Source: an uncultured Lachnospiraceae bacterium | GTDB lineage: Bacteria; Bacillota; Clostridia; Lachnospirales; Lachnospiraceae | Assembly (NCBI GenBank): GCA_947591245.1 | Contig: CANQCY010000001.1 | Location: 124,001 to 188,000, forward strand | Direction: 5' to 3' | Length of the DNA: 64,000 bases | In this document: positions 24,965-34,344 of the stretch, piece after piece | Position numbering within the stretch: the first letter of the stretch is position 1 | Layout of the letters: every line of letters starts with the position of its first letter | Made by a program: the position numbers and the translations under genes | Notes under the pieces: model-generated | Database searches by the model: none | What the model was told of the DNA's origin: nothing | Seen by the model: the letters and a program-made list of their open reading frames with translations, nothing else

Positions 24965-27001
24965 ATGAAAAAGCAGGATATTATACTCGGACTGTTTGTT
25001 TTAATACCTATTTTATGCCTGATTATTCCGGTTCCGCTCGTATTGCTGGATATTTTATTTACAATGAATATTGCTGTTTCCATGCTGACGCTGTTCAGCG
25101 CATTGTTTGCGAAAGAACCGCTTGACATGTCTTCATTTCCTACGCTGCTGCTTTTGACGACGCTGTTCCGGCTGTCGCTCAATGTAAGCTCTACAAGAAA
25201 TATTTTGTTGCGGGGAGAGGCGGGCAACGTCGTAAATACTTTTGGCAATTTCGTGGGAGGCGGTAATCTTGTCGTCGGGGCGGTTGTTTTCCTGATCCTG
25301 ATTATCGTACAGCTTATGGTAATTAATAAAGGCTCGGAGCGCGTATCCGAGGTTACGGCGCGGTTTACCCTGGATGCGATGCCCGGCAAGCAGATGGCGA
25401 TTGACGCCGACTTAAATACGGGTGCGATTACGGATGAAGAAGCGAAGGAACGAAGAGAAAAAATCCAGTCAGAGGCGGCGTTTTTCGGCTCTATGGATGG
25501 CGCTACAAAATATGTAAAAGGAGATGCGACGGCGGGTCTGATTATTACCGTTATCAACTTTATCGGCGGTCTTGCCATCGGTATACTGATGAGGGGGATG
25601 GAGTCGGGGACGGCGCTGCAGACGTATTCCATCCTTACGATCGGCGACGGGCTTACGAGCCAGATTCCATCCCTTATGATTTCCCTTGCGACCGGCGTTC
25701 TTGTTACGAAAGGGTCGAAGGAGGCGGATATCGGAGGGATTTTGCAAAGGCAGCTTCTCAGTACGCCCAAGGTACTTATGATCGTAGGATGCGCCCTCAT
25801 AGGGCTCGGTGTGTTTACTCCGATGAATATCGTTATTTTTTGCGGGTATGGCATTTTCTTTATCGTGGCGTCCCGTATGATGACGAACGAGCTTGAGATG
25901 GCGGAAACAGATATGGAGGTCAGCGAGGAAGAGGAGTCTGCGGAGGAGATTCGGAGGCCGGAGAACGTGACTTCCCTTCTCAAGGTAGATGCAATCGAGT
26001 TGGAATTTGGTTACGGGATCATTCCTCTTGCCGACGTGAACCAGGGCGGAGACCTGCTTGACCGCGTGGTAATGATCCGAAGGCAGATCGCTCTGGAGCT
26101 GGGCTGCGTTGTGCCGATGATTCGCCTCCGCGATAATATTCAGCTCAATCCGAACCAGTATGTGATCAAGATCAAGGGCGTTCCGGTTAGTGAAGGCGAG
26201 ATTTTGTTTGATCACTATATGGCGATGAATCCGGGATTTGTGGAAGAAGAACTGACCGGTATTCCGACTTTTGAGCCGTCTTTCCATCTGCCGGCGATCT
26301 GGATTACGGAAGGGCAGAGGGAGCGCGCCGAGTCGCTCGGATACACGGTGGTGGATCCGCCGTCAATTATTGCTACCCATCTGATGGAGATTATCCGCGG
26401 AAATCTGCATGAACTGCTTACGAGACAGGATGTACAGAATCTGATTGATAACGTGAAAGAGGCAAATGAAACGCTGATTGCCGAACTTGTACCGAAAATG
26501 CTCAGCGTCGGCGAGATTCAGAAAGTATTGCAGAATCTGCTGATGGAGGGGATTTCGATCCGGGATTCGATTACGATTTTTGAAACGCTTGCGGATTATG
26601 CCCCGACAACGCATGACGCCGATATTCTGACGGAATATGCGAGACAGAGCCTGAAACGGGCAATTTCAAACAAATACTTTTCGCAAAACGAGGCAACCAG
26701 CGTTATTACTTTGGATCCCAAAGTGGAGCAGGAGATTATGAATGCGGTAAAACAGACGGAACAGGGAGCGTACCTGGCTCTGGATCCGGATTATTCTGCA
26801 AAGCTTATGGAAGCGCTTCAGGAAGAGAGCGGAAAACTGGAAGAACTCGGAAGAACGCCGATTATTATTACGTCGCCTATTGTCAGAATGTATTTTAAAC
26901 ATCTGACGATGGAGCAGTTTAAAAACTTACATGTATTATCATATAATGAGGTTGATTCCGATGTGGAACTTCAGTCAGTTGGGATGGTGACAGTTGAATG
27001 A
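24965..27001 (+). CDS. flhA: Flagellar export gate protein FlhA
   Basis: FlhA is the large export-gate ring that docks substrate-chaperone complexes and uses the proton gradient. The protein is 678 residues, with a GGAGGTGG site before ATG 24965. About eight membrane segments fill residues 1-300. The FHIPEP signature is RLSLNVSSTRNILLRGEAGN, followed by FTLDAMPGKQMAIDADLNTG. The C-terminal cytoplasmic domain (about 330-678) forms the docking platform, including DRVVMIRRQIALELG and TIFETLADYAP. The stop overlaps the flhF ATG (ATGA). Confidence 0.98.
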   Translation: MKKQDIILGLFVLIPILCLIIPVPLVLLDILFTMNIAVSMLTLFSALFAKEPLDMSSFPTLLLLTTLFRLSLNVSSTRNILLRGEAGNVVNTFGNFVGGGNLVVGAVVFLILIIVQLMVINKGSERVSEVTARFTLDAMPGKQMAIDADLNTGAITDEEAKERREKIQSEAAFFGSMDGATKYVKGDATAGLIITVINFIGGLAIGILMRGMESGTALQTYSILTIGDGLTSQIPSLMISLATGVLVTKGSKEADIGGILQRQLLSTPKVLMIVGCALIGLGVFTPMNIVIFCGYGIFFIVASRMMTNELEMAETDMEVSEEEESAEEIRRPENVTSLLKVDAIELEFGYGIIPLADVNQGGDLLDRVVMIRRQIALELGCVVPMIRLRDNIQLNPNQYVIKIKGVPVSEGEILFDHYMAMNPGFVEEELTGIPTFEPSFHLPAIWITEGQRERAESLGYTVVDPPSIIATHLMEIIRGNLHELLTRQDVQNLIDNVKEANETLIAELVPKMLSVGEIQKVLQNLLMEGISIRDSITIFETLADYAPTTHDADILTEYARQSLKRAISNKYFSQNEATSVITLDPKVEQEIMNAVKQTEQGAYLALDPDYSAKLMEALQEESGKLEELGRTPIIITSPIVRMYFKHLTMEQFKNLHVLSYNEVDSDVELQSVGMVTVE

Positions 27002-28275
27002 TTATAAAGAAATTTTTGGCAAAAACAGAAACAGAAGCAATTGAGATGGCGAAGAAGGAGCTGGGCAGCAACGCCGTAGTCATGAATATAAAAAAAGTGC
27101 AGCCGAAAGGCCTCGCTAAGCTTTTTGTAAAAAGCAAAGTGGAGGTGACGGCGGCGCTCGATGAAAATATTGTCTATGATACGGATGGCAAAAGCGAAAA
27201 GAAGGAAACGGAATCAAAGCATGACGGGGTCGCTTTGGAAATATCCGGACAGAAGGCGATTCCGGGAAACGTACCGGACATCGTGGCAGATGAAAACGAG
27301 GATGACAAAAACGTGGCTGCGATTGAGGAAAAGCTCGACAGTCTGCAGCGGATGCTTGAAAAGCAGATGATGGAGAAGGCGCAGGAGGAAAAGGAGCCGT
27401 CCGTTCAGGAAAATGACGCGATAGAACATGCGGAGAAGGAAAAAGAGAAAAAGGAGACGCCGGGAAAAGAGCATGACAAGACGGCAGCCTGCAAGGAGCT
27501 GATTCGCAAGCAGATGATACAAAATGAAGTGGAGCAGTCGATTGTTGACCGCCTGATCGATGAGATTGATAAATCTCTGCCGAAAGACGCATCTCTCGAC
27601 CAGATTCTCGGCGCCATTTACCAGAAAATCATTCTTATGGCGGGACGCCCGTACCTCATTGACAAAACACAGAGTAAAGAGACGAAATATATATTTTTTC
27701 TCGGTTCTACAGGTGTAGGAAAAACGACTACGATCGCGAAAATCGCGTCGAAGATGAAACTGGATCACAAGAAGAATATTGCCCTTGTGACGGCGGATAC
27801 GTATCGTATTGCCGCAGTTGAGCAGCTTAAGACGTATGCCAATATTCTGGGCGTGCCGCTTTATGTCGTGTATCATGCGGACGAATTGGGAGAGATGCTG
27901 GAAGAACTCAGCCAGTATGATATGTGTCTGGTTGATACGGCGGGCTGTTCCCATAAGAATAAGGCGCAGATGGAAATTGTCAGCAATCTGATCGATCAGG
28001 TGCCGATTTCCAGACGGGAAATATATCTTGTTCTGAATGCGGCAACGAAATACAGCGATTTAAAGGAAATTGCGGACGTGTATTCCAAAATCACGGATTA
28101 CAGCCTGATTTTTACCAAATTGGACGAGACGTCTTCGGCAGGAGTGATGCTGAATATGAAGGTGTACACAGACCGTCCGTTATCGTATGTGACCTGGGGG
28201 CAGAATGTCCCTGACGACATCGGCAAAGTAGATGCGCAAAAAATGGCAAAAGAACTGTTAGGAGGTAAGTCGTAG
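26998..28275 (+). CDS. flhF: Flagellar biosynthesis GTPase FlhF
   Basis: FlhF is an SRP-family GTPase that sets flagellar number and position, usually with FlhG. The protein is 425 residues. The N-terminus (MIIKKFLAKTETEAIEMAKK) is the conserved FlhF start. A charged, probably disordered region (about 55-165) leads to the NG domain. G1 is GSTGVGKTT at about residues 236-244. Later motifs are ADTYRIAAVEQLKTYA, LVDTAGCSHKN and FTKLDETSSAG, the family G motifs. It overlaps flhA by 4 bases and flhG by 1, so all three are tightly coupled. Confidence 0.97.
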   Translation: MIIKKFLAKTETEAIEMAKKELGSNAVVMNIKKVQPKGLAKLFVKSKVEVTAALDENIVYDTDGKSEKKETESKHDGVALEISGQKAIPGNVPDIVADENEDDKNVAAIEEKLDSLQRMLEKQMMEKAQEEKEPSVQENDAIEHAEKEKEKKETPGKEHDKTAACKELIRKQMIQNEVEQSIVDRLIDEIDKSLPKDASLDQILGAIYQKIILMAGRPYLIDKTQSKETKYIFFLGSTGVGKTTTIAKIASKMKLDHKKNIALVTADTYRIAAVEQLKTYANILGVPLYVVYHADELGEMLEELSQYDMCLVDTAGCSHKNKAQMEIVSNLIDQVPISRREIYLVLNAATKYSDLKEIADVYSKITDYSLIFTKLDETSSAGVMLNMKVYTDRPLSYVTWGQNVPDDIGKVDAQKMAKELLGGKS

Positions 28276-29162
28276 TGGACCAGGCAGATCGGTTAAGAAA
28301 TATTATAAAAAAACAGGACTTATCGCCGGAGAGAACGAGAACGGCAAAGGTTATCACCGTGACGAGCGGCAAGGGCGGCGTCGGCAAGTCGAGCTTGTCC
28401 GTAAATCTTGCGATTCAGCTGAGCCGTTTGGGAAAACGCGTTGTGATTTTTGATGCGGATTTTGGACTTGCCAATATCGAAATTATGCTCGGGATGCATC
28501 CGAAATATAACCTTGCCGACGTGATGTACCATGGAAAGAGGATTAAGGACGTTATCACCTGCGGGCCTGAAAATATCGGTTTTATATCGGGGGGTTCCGG
28601 TATTCACGAATTGACCAACATATCAAGAGATCAGGTGTTTTCCCTGATACATAAATTGGAGGAATTGGATCGCCTTGCCGATATAATTATTGTAGACACG
28701 GGAGCCGGCATCAGTGATACGGTGCTTGAATTTGTGGCGGCGAGTGAAGAAGTGCTGCTTGTCGCGACGCCGGAACCCACGTCGGTGACAGACGCCTATG
28801 CCCTGATGAAGGTGCTGAACAGGAGGACGGCTTACAAGCTTGACCGCACGACAGTGAGGCTCGTGGCGAATCAGGTCAGGGAAGAGTGGGAAGCGGAGGA
28901 TTTATTTGAGAAGCTGGGCGCAGTGGCGCGCAGATTTTTGGATATTGAGGTAGAATATCTGGGAGCCGTACCGTATGATAAAAATATGCAGAGGGCGGTG
29001 ATGCATCAGAATCCGGTGAGCGTATGCCGTCCGGACGCAAAATCTGCCAGAGCATTGAAGCGGATCGCCCTCCTGCTCGAGGATCCGCTTTCATTGGAAG
29101 AAGAGCACGGCGGTATCGCAAAGCTGTTTGCCAGCGTGATCCGTATGAAATTTATGAAGTAG
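28275..29162 (+). CDS. flhG: MinD-like ATPase FlhG (YlxH)
   Basis: FlhG is a ParA/MinD-type ATPase that activates FlhF GTPase activity and limits flagellar number. It starts with GTG 28275, sharing one base with the flhF stop; GGAGG lies just upstream. The protein is 295 residues. A short N-terminal FlhF-activating peptide (MDQADRLRNIIKK) precedes the deviant Walker A KGGVGKSS (about 33-40). The IIVDTGAGISDTVLEF and TPEPTSVTDAYALMK regions match the family. There is a probable C-terminal membrane-targeting amphipathic helix (AKLFASVIRMKFMK). Confidence 0.95.
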   Translation: MDQADRLRNIIKKQDLSPERTRTAKVITVTSGKGGVGKSSLSVNLAIQLSRLGKRVVIFDADFGLANIEIMLGMHPKYNLADVMYHGKRIKDVITCGPENIGFISGGSGIHELTNISRDQVFSLIHKLEELDRLADIIIVDTGAGISDTVLEFVAASEEVLLVATPEPTSVTDAYALMKVLNRRTAYKLDRTTVRLVANQVREEWEAEDLFEKLGAVARRFLDIEVEYLGAVPYDKNMQRAVMHQNPVSVCRPDAKSARALKRIALLLEDPLSLEEEHGGIAKLFASVIRMKFMK

Positions 29163-29202
29163 ATTATAAATCGAGCAGATGATTCGATGGAGGGGTAATG
29201 TT

Positions 29203-29247
29203 GTGATTATGGTGTATTTTTCTATTGATTGGAGTGAAGCCGTATGA
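29203..29247 (+). CDS. Possible 14-residue mini-ORF coupled to ycgR
   Basis: GGAGGGG (29189-29195) is followed after 7 bases by GTG 29203, which opens a 14-codon frame (MIMVYFSIDWSEAV). Its TGA stop overlaps the ATG of the PilZ gene. The site is as strong as those of neighbouring genes, and no other start uses it except ATG 29199, which stops after two codons. It may only couple translation of ycgR. Whether a peptide is made is unknown. Confidence 0.3.
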   Translation: MIMVYFSIDWSEAV

Positions 29248-30044
29248 GGAAAGTTCTGATTCATATCGGGGATAAAATTGAGATGACGCACGTGAAAAGC
29301 GCAACGAGAAGAAAGCTGTCGGATGTTAAATACGTCAGCAGCGTTCTGGAATATGACGGCAGAAGGACGGCGAAGATTTCCACGCCGATTTATGGGGGAA
29401 AAGTGATTCCCATCCAGCCGGGAGACGAGTACAACCTTTGTTTTTATACGTCCGCGGGCCTGTTTTTGAGCAGGGTAAGGGTGAAATCGCGTTTTAAGGA
29501 AAAGAATATGTTCGGTCTTTCCGTGGAGATGCTGACTCGTCCCACGAAACACCAGCGGAGGCAGTTTTTTCGCCTTGACTGCGTGATGAAAATGCGCTAT
29601 CGGATTGTAACGCCAGAGGAAAGGGAGCTTCGCGATTTCATTGCGTCGAGTAGCTTTGAGGATCCTCAAGAGCTGGAAGTCCATATGCAGAAGCTCGAAG
29701 GGATGACGGGGGACTGGGAGCGCGCAACTCTTACGGATATCAGCGGAGGAGGCGTACGCTTTAAATGCAGGGAGAACATGGAACCGGATCAGATCCTGGA
29801 GATTTCGGTACCGCTGGCATTTAAAGAAGGGACCCGGGCGTTTTGCTGCATGGTTAAGGTGGTGGCAATCGCCAATATTATGCTCAAGGGGTCGAGCGAG
29901 ATTGAATTGCGGTGCCAGTTTTTCCAGATTGAAAAAGCAAAAAGGGAGCTGGTCGTTAAATATGTATTTGAAGAACAGAGAAGGCGAATGAGAAATAAGA
30001 TTGGGGTACAGATTGCGCCGAATGAAGACATGGATGAGATGTAG
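29244..30044 (+). CDS. PilZ-domain flagellar brake protein (YcgR/DgrA-like)
   Basis: A c-di-GMP receptor that slows or stops the motor when c-di-GMP rises, as Bacillus DgrA/MotI and E. coli YcgR do. The protein is 266 residues. The N-terminal YcgR-type beta domain (about 1-100) is followed by a PilZ domain. Both ligand motifs are intact: RRQFFR at about 105-110 and DISGGG at about 165-170. There is no membrane segment. It lies between flhG and cheB, where Bacillus has no such gene, so the brake is built into the motility operon. Start ATG 29244 has GGAGTGAAG upstream. Confidence 0.9.
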   Translation: MRKVLIHIGDKIEMTHVKSATRRKLSDVKYVSSVLEYDGRRTAKISTPIYGGKVIPIQPGDEYNLCFYTSAGLFLSRVRVKSRFKEKNMFGLSVEMLTRPTKHQRRQFFRLDCVMKMRYRIVTPEERELRDFIASSSFEDPQELEVHMQKLEGMTGDWERATLTDISGGGVRFKCRENMEPDQILEISVPLAFKEGTRAFCCMVKVVAIANIMLKGSSEIELRCQFFQIEKAKRELVVKYVFEEQRRRMRNKIGVQIAPNEDMDEM

Positions 30045-30062
30045 TCGGCGGAAAGGGAATGG

Positions 30063-31142
30063 TTGCGTTTTATGAAAAAAATCTTGGTGGTTGATGACTC
30101 TGCAGTCATGAGGAAGTTGCTATCTGATATAATAAAAAAAGAACCTAATGTAAGCGTTGTGGACACTGTAGAAAACGGAAGCCTGGTCGTACAGCTTTTG
30201 CGAAAAAAACAGATGTACGATTTGATTGTGCTTGATATCAAGATGCCCGAATTAGACGGGGTAAGCGTACTGGAGTTTATGAATCGCAACAACTACAAGA
30301 TTCCGACGCTTATTGTCAGCTCGGAGGCGAGCAAAAGCAAGGCGGAAACGTTGAGGGCGCTGGAACTCGGGGCTTACGATTTTGTGAAAAAGCCCGGCGC
30401 CTCAGGAGAAGCGACTGTGACGGAATTTTGCGAACAGATTCGCGAAAAAGTGCAGTGCGGCTTGAAGATGACCTGGGCAGTAAATTTTGTAACGGGAGAT
30501 AAAGCATATGCCGCGGCGCCTGTGGCAAGGCATAGAGACGGAAAAGGCGTTTTAAGGGGAATGCAGGGGGGAAATATTATTTTTATCGCCTCTTCTACCG
30601 GCGGCCCCAAGGCGCTTCAATCCGTGATACCGGTTTTCCCTGAAAATTTAGGGTGTCCGGTTGTCGTTGTCCAGCACATGCCGGAAGGGTTCACAGCATC
30701 CTTGGCGGCGCGTTTAAACGAACTGAGCCGGTGCAGGGTCAAAGAGGCGGAACATGAAGAGATCCTAGAAAACGGAGTCGTTTATATCGCAAAAGGAGGG
30801 CACCAGCTCCGCGTGAAGGCGGCCGGAGCGAAAGGGTATCGGCTGACGCTGGATCGGGATGAACCGAGAAACGGGCTCCGTCCTTGCGCCGACGTATTTC
30901 TGGAGTCATTGTTGGACACCGGATACCAGAGGGTCATATGCGCCGTGCTGACCGGGATGGGAAGTGACGGAACAAGCGGATTGCTCCAGTTAAAAGAGGT
31001 GAAGCAGGTATACGCGGTAGGACAAAACCAGAAGTCGTGCGTTGTCTACGGCATGCCCCGCGCGGCAGTTCAGGCGGGCGTGGTAGACGTCGTCGTCGAT
31101 TTGGCGGATGTGGGCAACATGCTGACCAAGATGGTGATGTGA
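30063..31142 (+). CDS. cheB: Chemotaxis methylesterase/glutamine deamidase CheB
   Basis: CheB removes methyl groups from chemoreceptors when phosphorylated by CheA. The protein is 359 residues from TTG 30063, or 356 from ATG 30072. AAAGGGA suits TTG by spacing, while MKKILVVDDSAVMRKLL from ATG is the usual N-terminus. The receiver domain has its phosphoacceptor in VLDIKMPELDG and the lysine in FVKKPG. The C-terminal esterase domain has the Ser, His and Asp triad in SSTGGP, VQHMPEG and GMGSDG. cheR is not in this window. Confidence 0.96.
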   Translation: MRFMKKILVVDDSAVMRKLLSDIIKKEPNVSVVDTVENGSLVVQLLRKKQMYDLIVLDIKMPELDGVSVLEFMNRNNYKIPTLIVSSEASKSKAETLRALELGAYDFVKKPGASGEATVTEFCEQIREKVQCGLKMTWAVNFVTGDKAYAAAPVARHRDGKGVLRGMQGGNIIFIASSTGGPKALQSVIPVFPENLGCPVVVVQHMPEGFTASLAARLNELSRCRVKEAEHEEILENGVVYIAKGGHQLRVKAAGAKGYRLTLDRDEPRNGLRPCADVFLESLLDTGYQRVICAVLTGMGSDGTSGLLQLKEVKQVYAVGQNQKSCVVYGMPRAAVQAGVVDVVVDLADVGNMLTKMVM

Positions 31143-31220
31143 TAAACCGGGTTTTATGAAATATTGTACAATGTAACGAAATAGTTTTGCAGTGATGATA
31201 CAATGGAATGGAGGATAAGG

Positions 31221-33335
31221 ATGGATACCAGTCAATATTTAGAATTATTTATCGATGAAACAAAAGAGCATTTACAGTCATTGAACGAGCATATTCTGGA
31301 GTTGGAGAAAGATCCGGAAAATGCCGATACGATTAACGAGATTTTCCGCGCGGCCCATACTCTGAAGGGGATGGCGGGAACGATGGGATTTGCCAGAATG
31401 CAGCGGCTTACCCACGATCTGGAAAATGTGTTTCAGGAGATCAGGAACGGCAATATGAAGGCGAATGCAAAGCTGGTTGATATTTTGTTCCGCGGATTGG
31501 ATGCATTGGAATCCTATCTTGAAGTGATTTCTACGACGGGCGGCGAAGGTACGGAAGACAATGAAGATATCATCAATGATTTAAACGAGGTCATTGCCGA
31601 AGAAAAGGGAACCGGGGGTTCCGCCGATGCGGAAAAGGCAGCCGATAAGGAGGCGTCTTCGCAGACGGCGGAAAACGCTGCGGGATCCGCTCCCTTGAGG
31701 GAACGCAAATACGAGAGGATTCCTGTTTCGGAATATGAAATCAATTCCATGAATAAGGCGAAGGAAGAGGGACAGAACATATTCGGCATTACGGTTTACA
31801 TTCAGGAATCCTGCATATTGAAGGCGGCGCGGGCGTTCCTCGTGTTTAAAACGATGGAGAGCAGGGGCGAACTCATTAAATCGCTGCCAACGGTAGAGCA
31901 GATTGAGGATGAGGAGTTTGAGTTTGACTTTAGCTGGATTCTTGCCACGAAAGAGAGCAAGGAGACTGTGAAGCAGCTGATTATGAATGTTTCGGAGATC
32001 GCGGACGTCAGCATCGGAGAGTTTCAATATGATTCGCAGATAACGCCGGAAGAGGTCAAGGAGACGGAGGAAGAGGGCAAAAAGAAGCCGGCGGCGGAGC
32101 CTTCTGAACCGAAGAAAGCAGTGCAGACGGCTTCGAAAGGCAAAGTGGCAAGCCGTTCCGTGCGCGTGGATATCGATAAGCTCGATGTGCTGATGAATCT
32201 TGTGAGCGAGCTTATTATTGCTAAAAATGCGCTGGTATCTGTTTCGTCCGGCGGCGAGGGAACGGATGCCGGATCGGGCGTGAATGAGGGACAGAATCAG
32301 GCGTTCCACGAGAATATCGAGTATCTTGAGCGCGTGACGACGAACCTTCATGAATCAGTGATGAAAGTCAGGATGGTGCCGATTGAGAGCGTGGTAAACC
32401 GTTTTCCGCGTATGATCCGCGATCTGAACCGCAAGCTCGGGAAGAAAATGGAGCTGTATATGTCCGGTGAGGATACGGAGCTGGATCGTACTGTTATAGA
32501 TGAGCTCGGCGATCCGCTGATGCATCTTCTCCGTAATTCGGCGGATCATGGACTTGAGAGCAATGCCGAACGCGTGCGCCTTGGCAAGCCGGAGGTTGGC
32601 TCGATCTTTCTGGACGCCTATCAGGATGGAAATAACGTAACGATTGAAGTAAGGGATGACGGCGCCGGAATCGATACGGAAAAGGTAAAGAGGAAAGCGC
32701 TGGAACGCGGCACGATTACAGAGCAGCAGGCAGAGACAATGAGCGATAAGGATTTTATCGATCTTTTATTCCGCCCGAGCTTTTCTACAGCAGACCAGAT
32801 TTCGGATATTTCCGGAAGAGGCGTCGGCCTTGATGTCGTAAAGACAAAGATTGAGTCGCTCGGAGGAAGCATTGAGGCGAAAAGCGTGAAGGGAGAGGGA
32901 AGCACCTTTGCGATCCAGCTTCCGTTGACGCTGGCGATTATTCAGGCGCTGATGGTAGAGGTCGGAAAAGAAAAATACGCGATTCCCCTTGGCAATGTCG
33001 ATACGATCGAAGATGTATTGATCAATGAAATCAAGCTGGTGCAGTCGAAAGAAGTCATACATCTCCGCGGAAGCGTTATTCCGATTATCAGGATGAATGA
33101 AATATTGGAAATGGAAGATTATGAGAAGAGCGGGGAAACGGAATCCGAGATCATAGTCGTTGTGAAAAAGGGCGATCAGAGAATCGGCCTGGCTGTGGAT
33201 AAGCTTTTGGGTCAGCAGGAAACGGTTATCAAGTCGATAGGGCACCACATCACAAACGCCAAGCTGTTTAGCGGCGCGACGATTCTCGGTGATGGCGAAG
33301 TGGCATTGATCCTTGATACAAATACATTAATCTAG
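31221..33335 (+). CDS. cheA: Chemotaxis histidine kinase CheA
   Basis: CheA is the receptor-coupled kinase that phosphorylates CheY and CheB. ATG 31221 after GGAGGATAAGG gives MDTSQYLELFIDETKEHLQS and 704 residues, six shorter than the track. Domains in order: P1 Hpt with His46 in AAHTLKGMAGTMG; P2 response-regulator binding (about 170-280); P3 dimerisation helix (VDIDKLDVLMNLVSELIIAK). Next is the P4 ATPase with NSADHGLES, VRDDGAGID and GRGVGLDVVKTKI, and last the P5 CheW-like domain (about 560-704). All key boxes are intact. It is followed by cheW after 16 bases. Confidence 0.98.
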   Translation: MDTSQYLELFIDETKEHLQSLNEHILELEKDPENADTINEIFRAAHTLKGMAGTMGFARMQRLTHDLENVFQEIRNGNMKANAKLVDILFRGLDALESYLEVISTTGGEGTEDNEDIINDLNEVIAEEKGTGGSADAEKAADKEASSQTAENAAGSAPLRERKYERIPVSEYEINSMNKAKEEGQNIFGITVYIQESCILKAARAFLVFKTMESRGELIKSLPTVEQIEDEEFEFDFSWILATKESKETVKQLIMNVSEIADVSIGEFQYDSQITPEEVKETEEEGKKKPAAEPSEPKKAVQTASKGKVASRSVRVDIDKLDVLMNLVSELIIAKNALVSVSSGGEGTDAGSGVNEGQNQAFHENIEYLERVTTNLHESVMKVRMVPIESVVNRFPRMIRDLNRKLGKKMELYMSGEDTELDRTVIDELGDPLMHLLRNSADHGLESNAERVRLGKPEVGSIFLDAYQDGNNVTIEVRDDGAGIDTEKVKRKALERGTITEQQAETMSDKDFIDLLFRPSFSTADQISDISGRGVGLDVVKTKIESLGGSIEAKSVKGEGSTFAIQLPLTLAIIQALMVEVGKEKYAIPLGNVDTIEDVLINEIKLVQSKEVIHLRGSVIPIIRMNEILEMEDYEKSGETESEIIVVVKKGDQRIGLAVDKLLGQQETVIKSIGHHITNAKLFSGATILGDGEVALILDTNTLI

Positions 33336-33351
33336 AAAAGAGGGTAAGCTC

Positions 33352-33816
33352 ATGGATGGAATGATAAATGAAACGACAGTAGAAGAAATTCAGTACATAG
33401 TGATTCGTATTGGGGAAGAACAATACGGCATCAATATCGGATATGTCGATAATATTGTCCGGATGCAGCGGATTACGCGGGTTCCAAAATCCCAGCCGTA
33501 TTATGTGGGCGTAATCAATCTCCGTGGCGAGGTGGTTCCCGTAATGAGCCTCCGAAAGCGTTTCGGACTGGAAGTTACGGAGTATTCCGGCTCGACAAGA
33601 ATTATTATATTGAAACTGGAAGACCAGTCTCTTGTAGGGGTAGTCGTTGATGAAGTCAGAGAGGTAGTCAACCTGGATCCGAAGACCATTGAGGCGCCGT
33701 CCTTTAAGCTGGATGAGAAAAATGCGGCGTATCTTGCCGGTATTGGGAAAAACGGGGACAATCTTATTTCATTGCTAAATATAGAAAATGTGGTTGGAGA
33801 TACGAAGACGGCATGA
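33352..33816 (+). CDS. cheW: Chemotaxis adaptor CheW
   Basis: CheW couples receptors to CheA. The protein is 154 residues, a single CheW fold. Recognisable parts are YIVIRIGEEQYGINIGYVDN, RVPKSQPYYVGVINLRGEVV and VPVMSLRKRFGLE. The end shows GIGKNGDNLISLLNIENVV. AGAGGG lies 7 bases before ATG 33352. Its stop overlaps the cheD ATG (ATGA), so the two are coupled; Bacillus has cheC between them, and this operon does not. Confidence 0.97.
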   Translation: MDGMINETTVEEIQYIVIRIGEEQYGINIGYVDNIVRMQRITRVPKSQPYYVGVINLRGEVVPVMSLRKRFGLEVTEYSGSTRIIILKLEDQSLVGVVVDEVREVVNLDPKTIEAPSFKLDEKNAAYLAGIGKNGDNLISLLNIENVVGDTKTA

Positions 33817-34298
33817 GCGAGATGGTTCGTGTGGGAATGGCGGAGTATAAGCTCTGCTGTTCGCCGCAAAAAATATCAACCGTTGGATTGGGATCATGCG
33901 TGGGGGTTGTCTTGTATGACAGCGCCGCGAAGATATGCGGAATGGCGCATATTATGATGCCGGATAGCACAAAAGCCACTAAAATTTCTAACCGGATGAA
34001 GTTTGCCGATACATGCATTCAGGACATGTACGGCGATCTGATCCGGGCCGGCGCCAATCCGAGGCGTTTGATTGCCAAGATGGCCGGCGGGGCGAAAATG
34101 TTTGATCATCGGGGCGGGATGGAGTGTTTGGACATTGGACGCCAGAATGAAGAGGCTGTACGCAAAGTGCTGTTAAAATGGGAGATTCCGATTGTTTGCG
34201 AAGATGTTGGGAAAAATTACGGAAGAACAATTGAATTTGATACGACCACAGGGGAGCTGTTCATACACTCTGTTGGTTCTGGCGACATAATTATCTGA
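33813..34298 (+). CDS. cheD: Chemoreceptor glutamine deamidase CheD
   Basis: CheD deamidates glutamines on chemoreceptors, and in Bacillus also binds and stimulates the CheC phosphatase. The protein is 161 residues. The catalytic cysteine and histidine lie in VGLGSCVGVVLYD and GMAHIMMPDS. Other family motifs are RLIAKMAGGAKMF and the G-x-N-x-R-type end (here VCEDVGKNYGRTIEFDTTTG). With no cheC alongside, its partner could be FliY's CheC-like domain or a CheC elsewhere; this is inference. It overlaps cheW by 4 bases. Confidence 0.96.
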   Translation: MSEMVRVGMAEYKLCCSPQKISTVGLGSCVGVVLYDSAAKICGMAHIMMPDSTKATKISNRMKFADTCIQDMYGDLIRAGANPRRLIAKMAGGAKMFDHRGGMECLDIGRQNEEAVRKVLLKWEIPIVCEDVGKNYGRTIEFDTTTGELFIHSVGSGDIII

Positions 34299-34344
34299 TT
34301 TTATACGGAATTGGGGAAAAGACGTGCGCGAACGGAGGGAAAGA

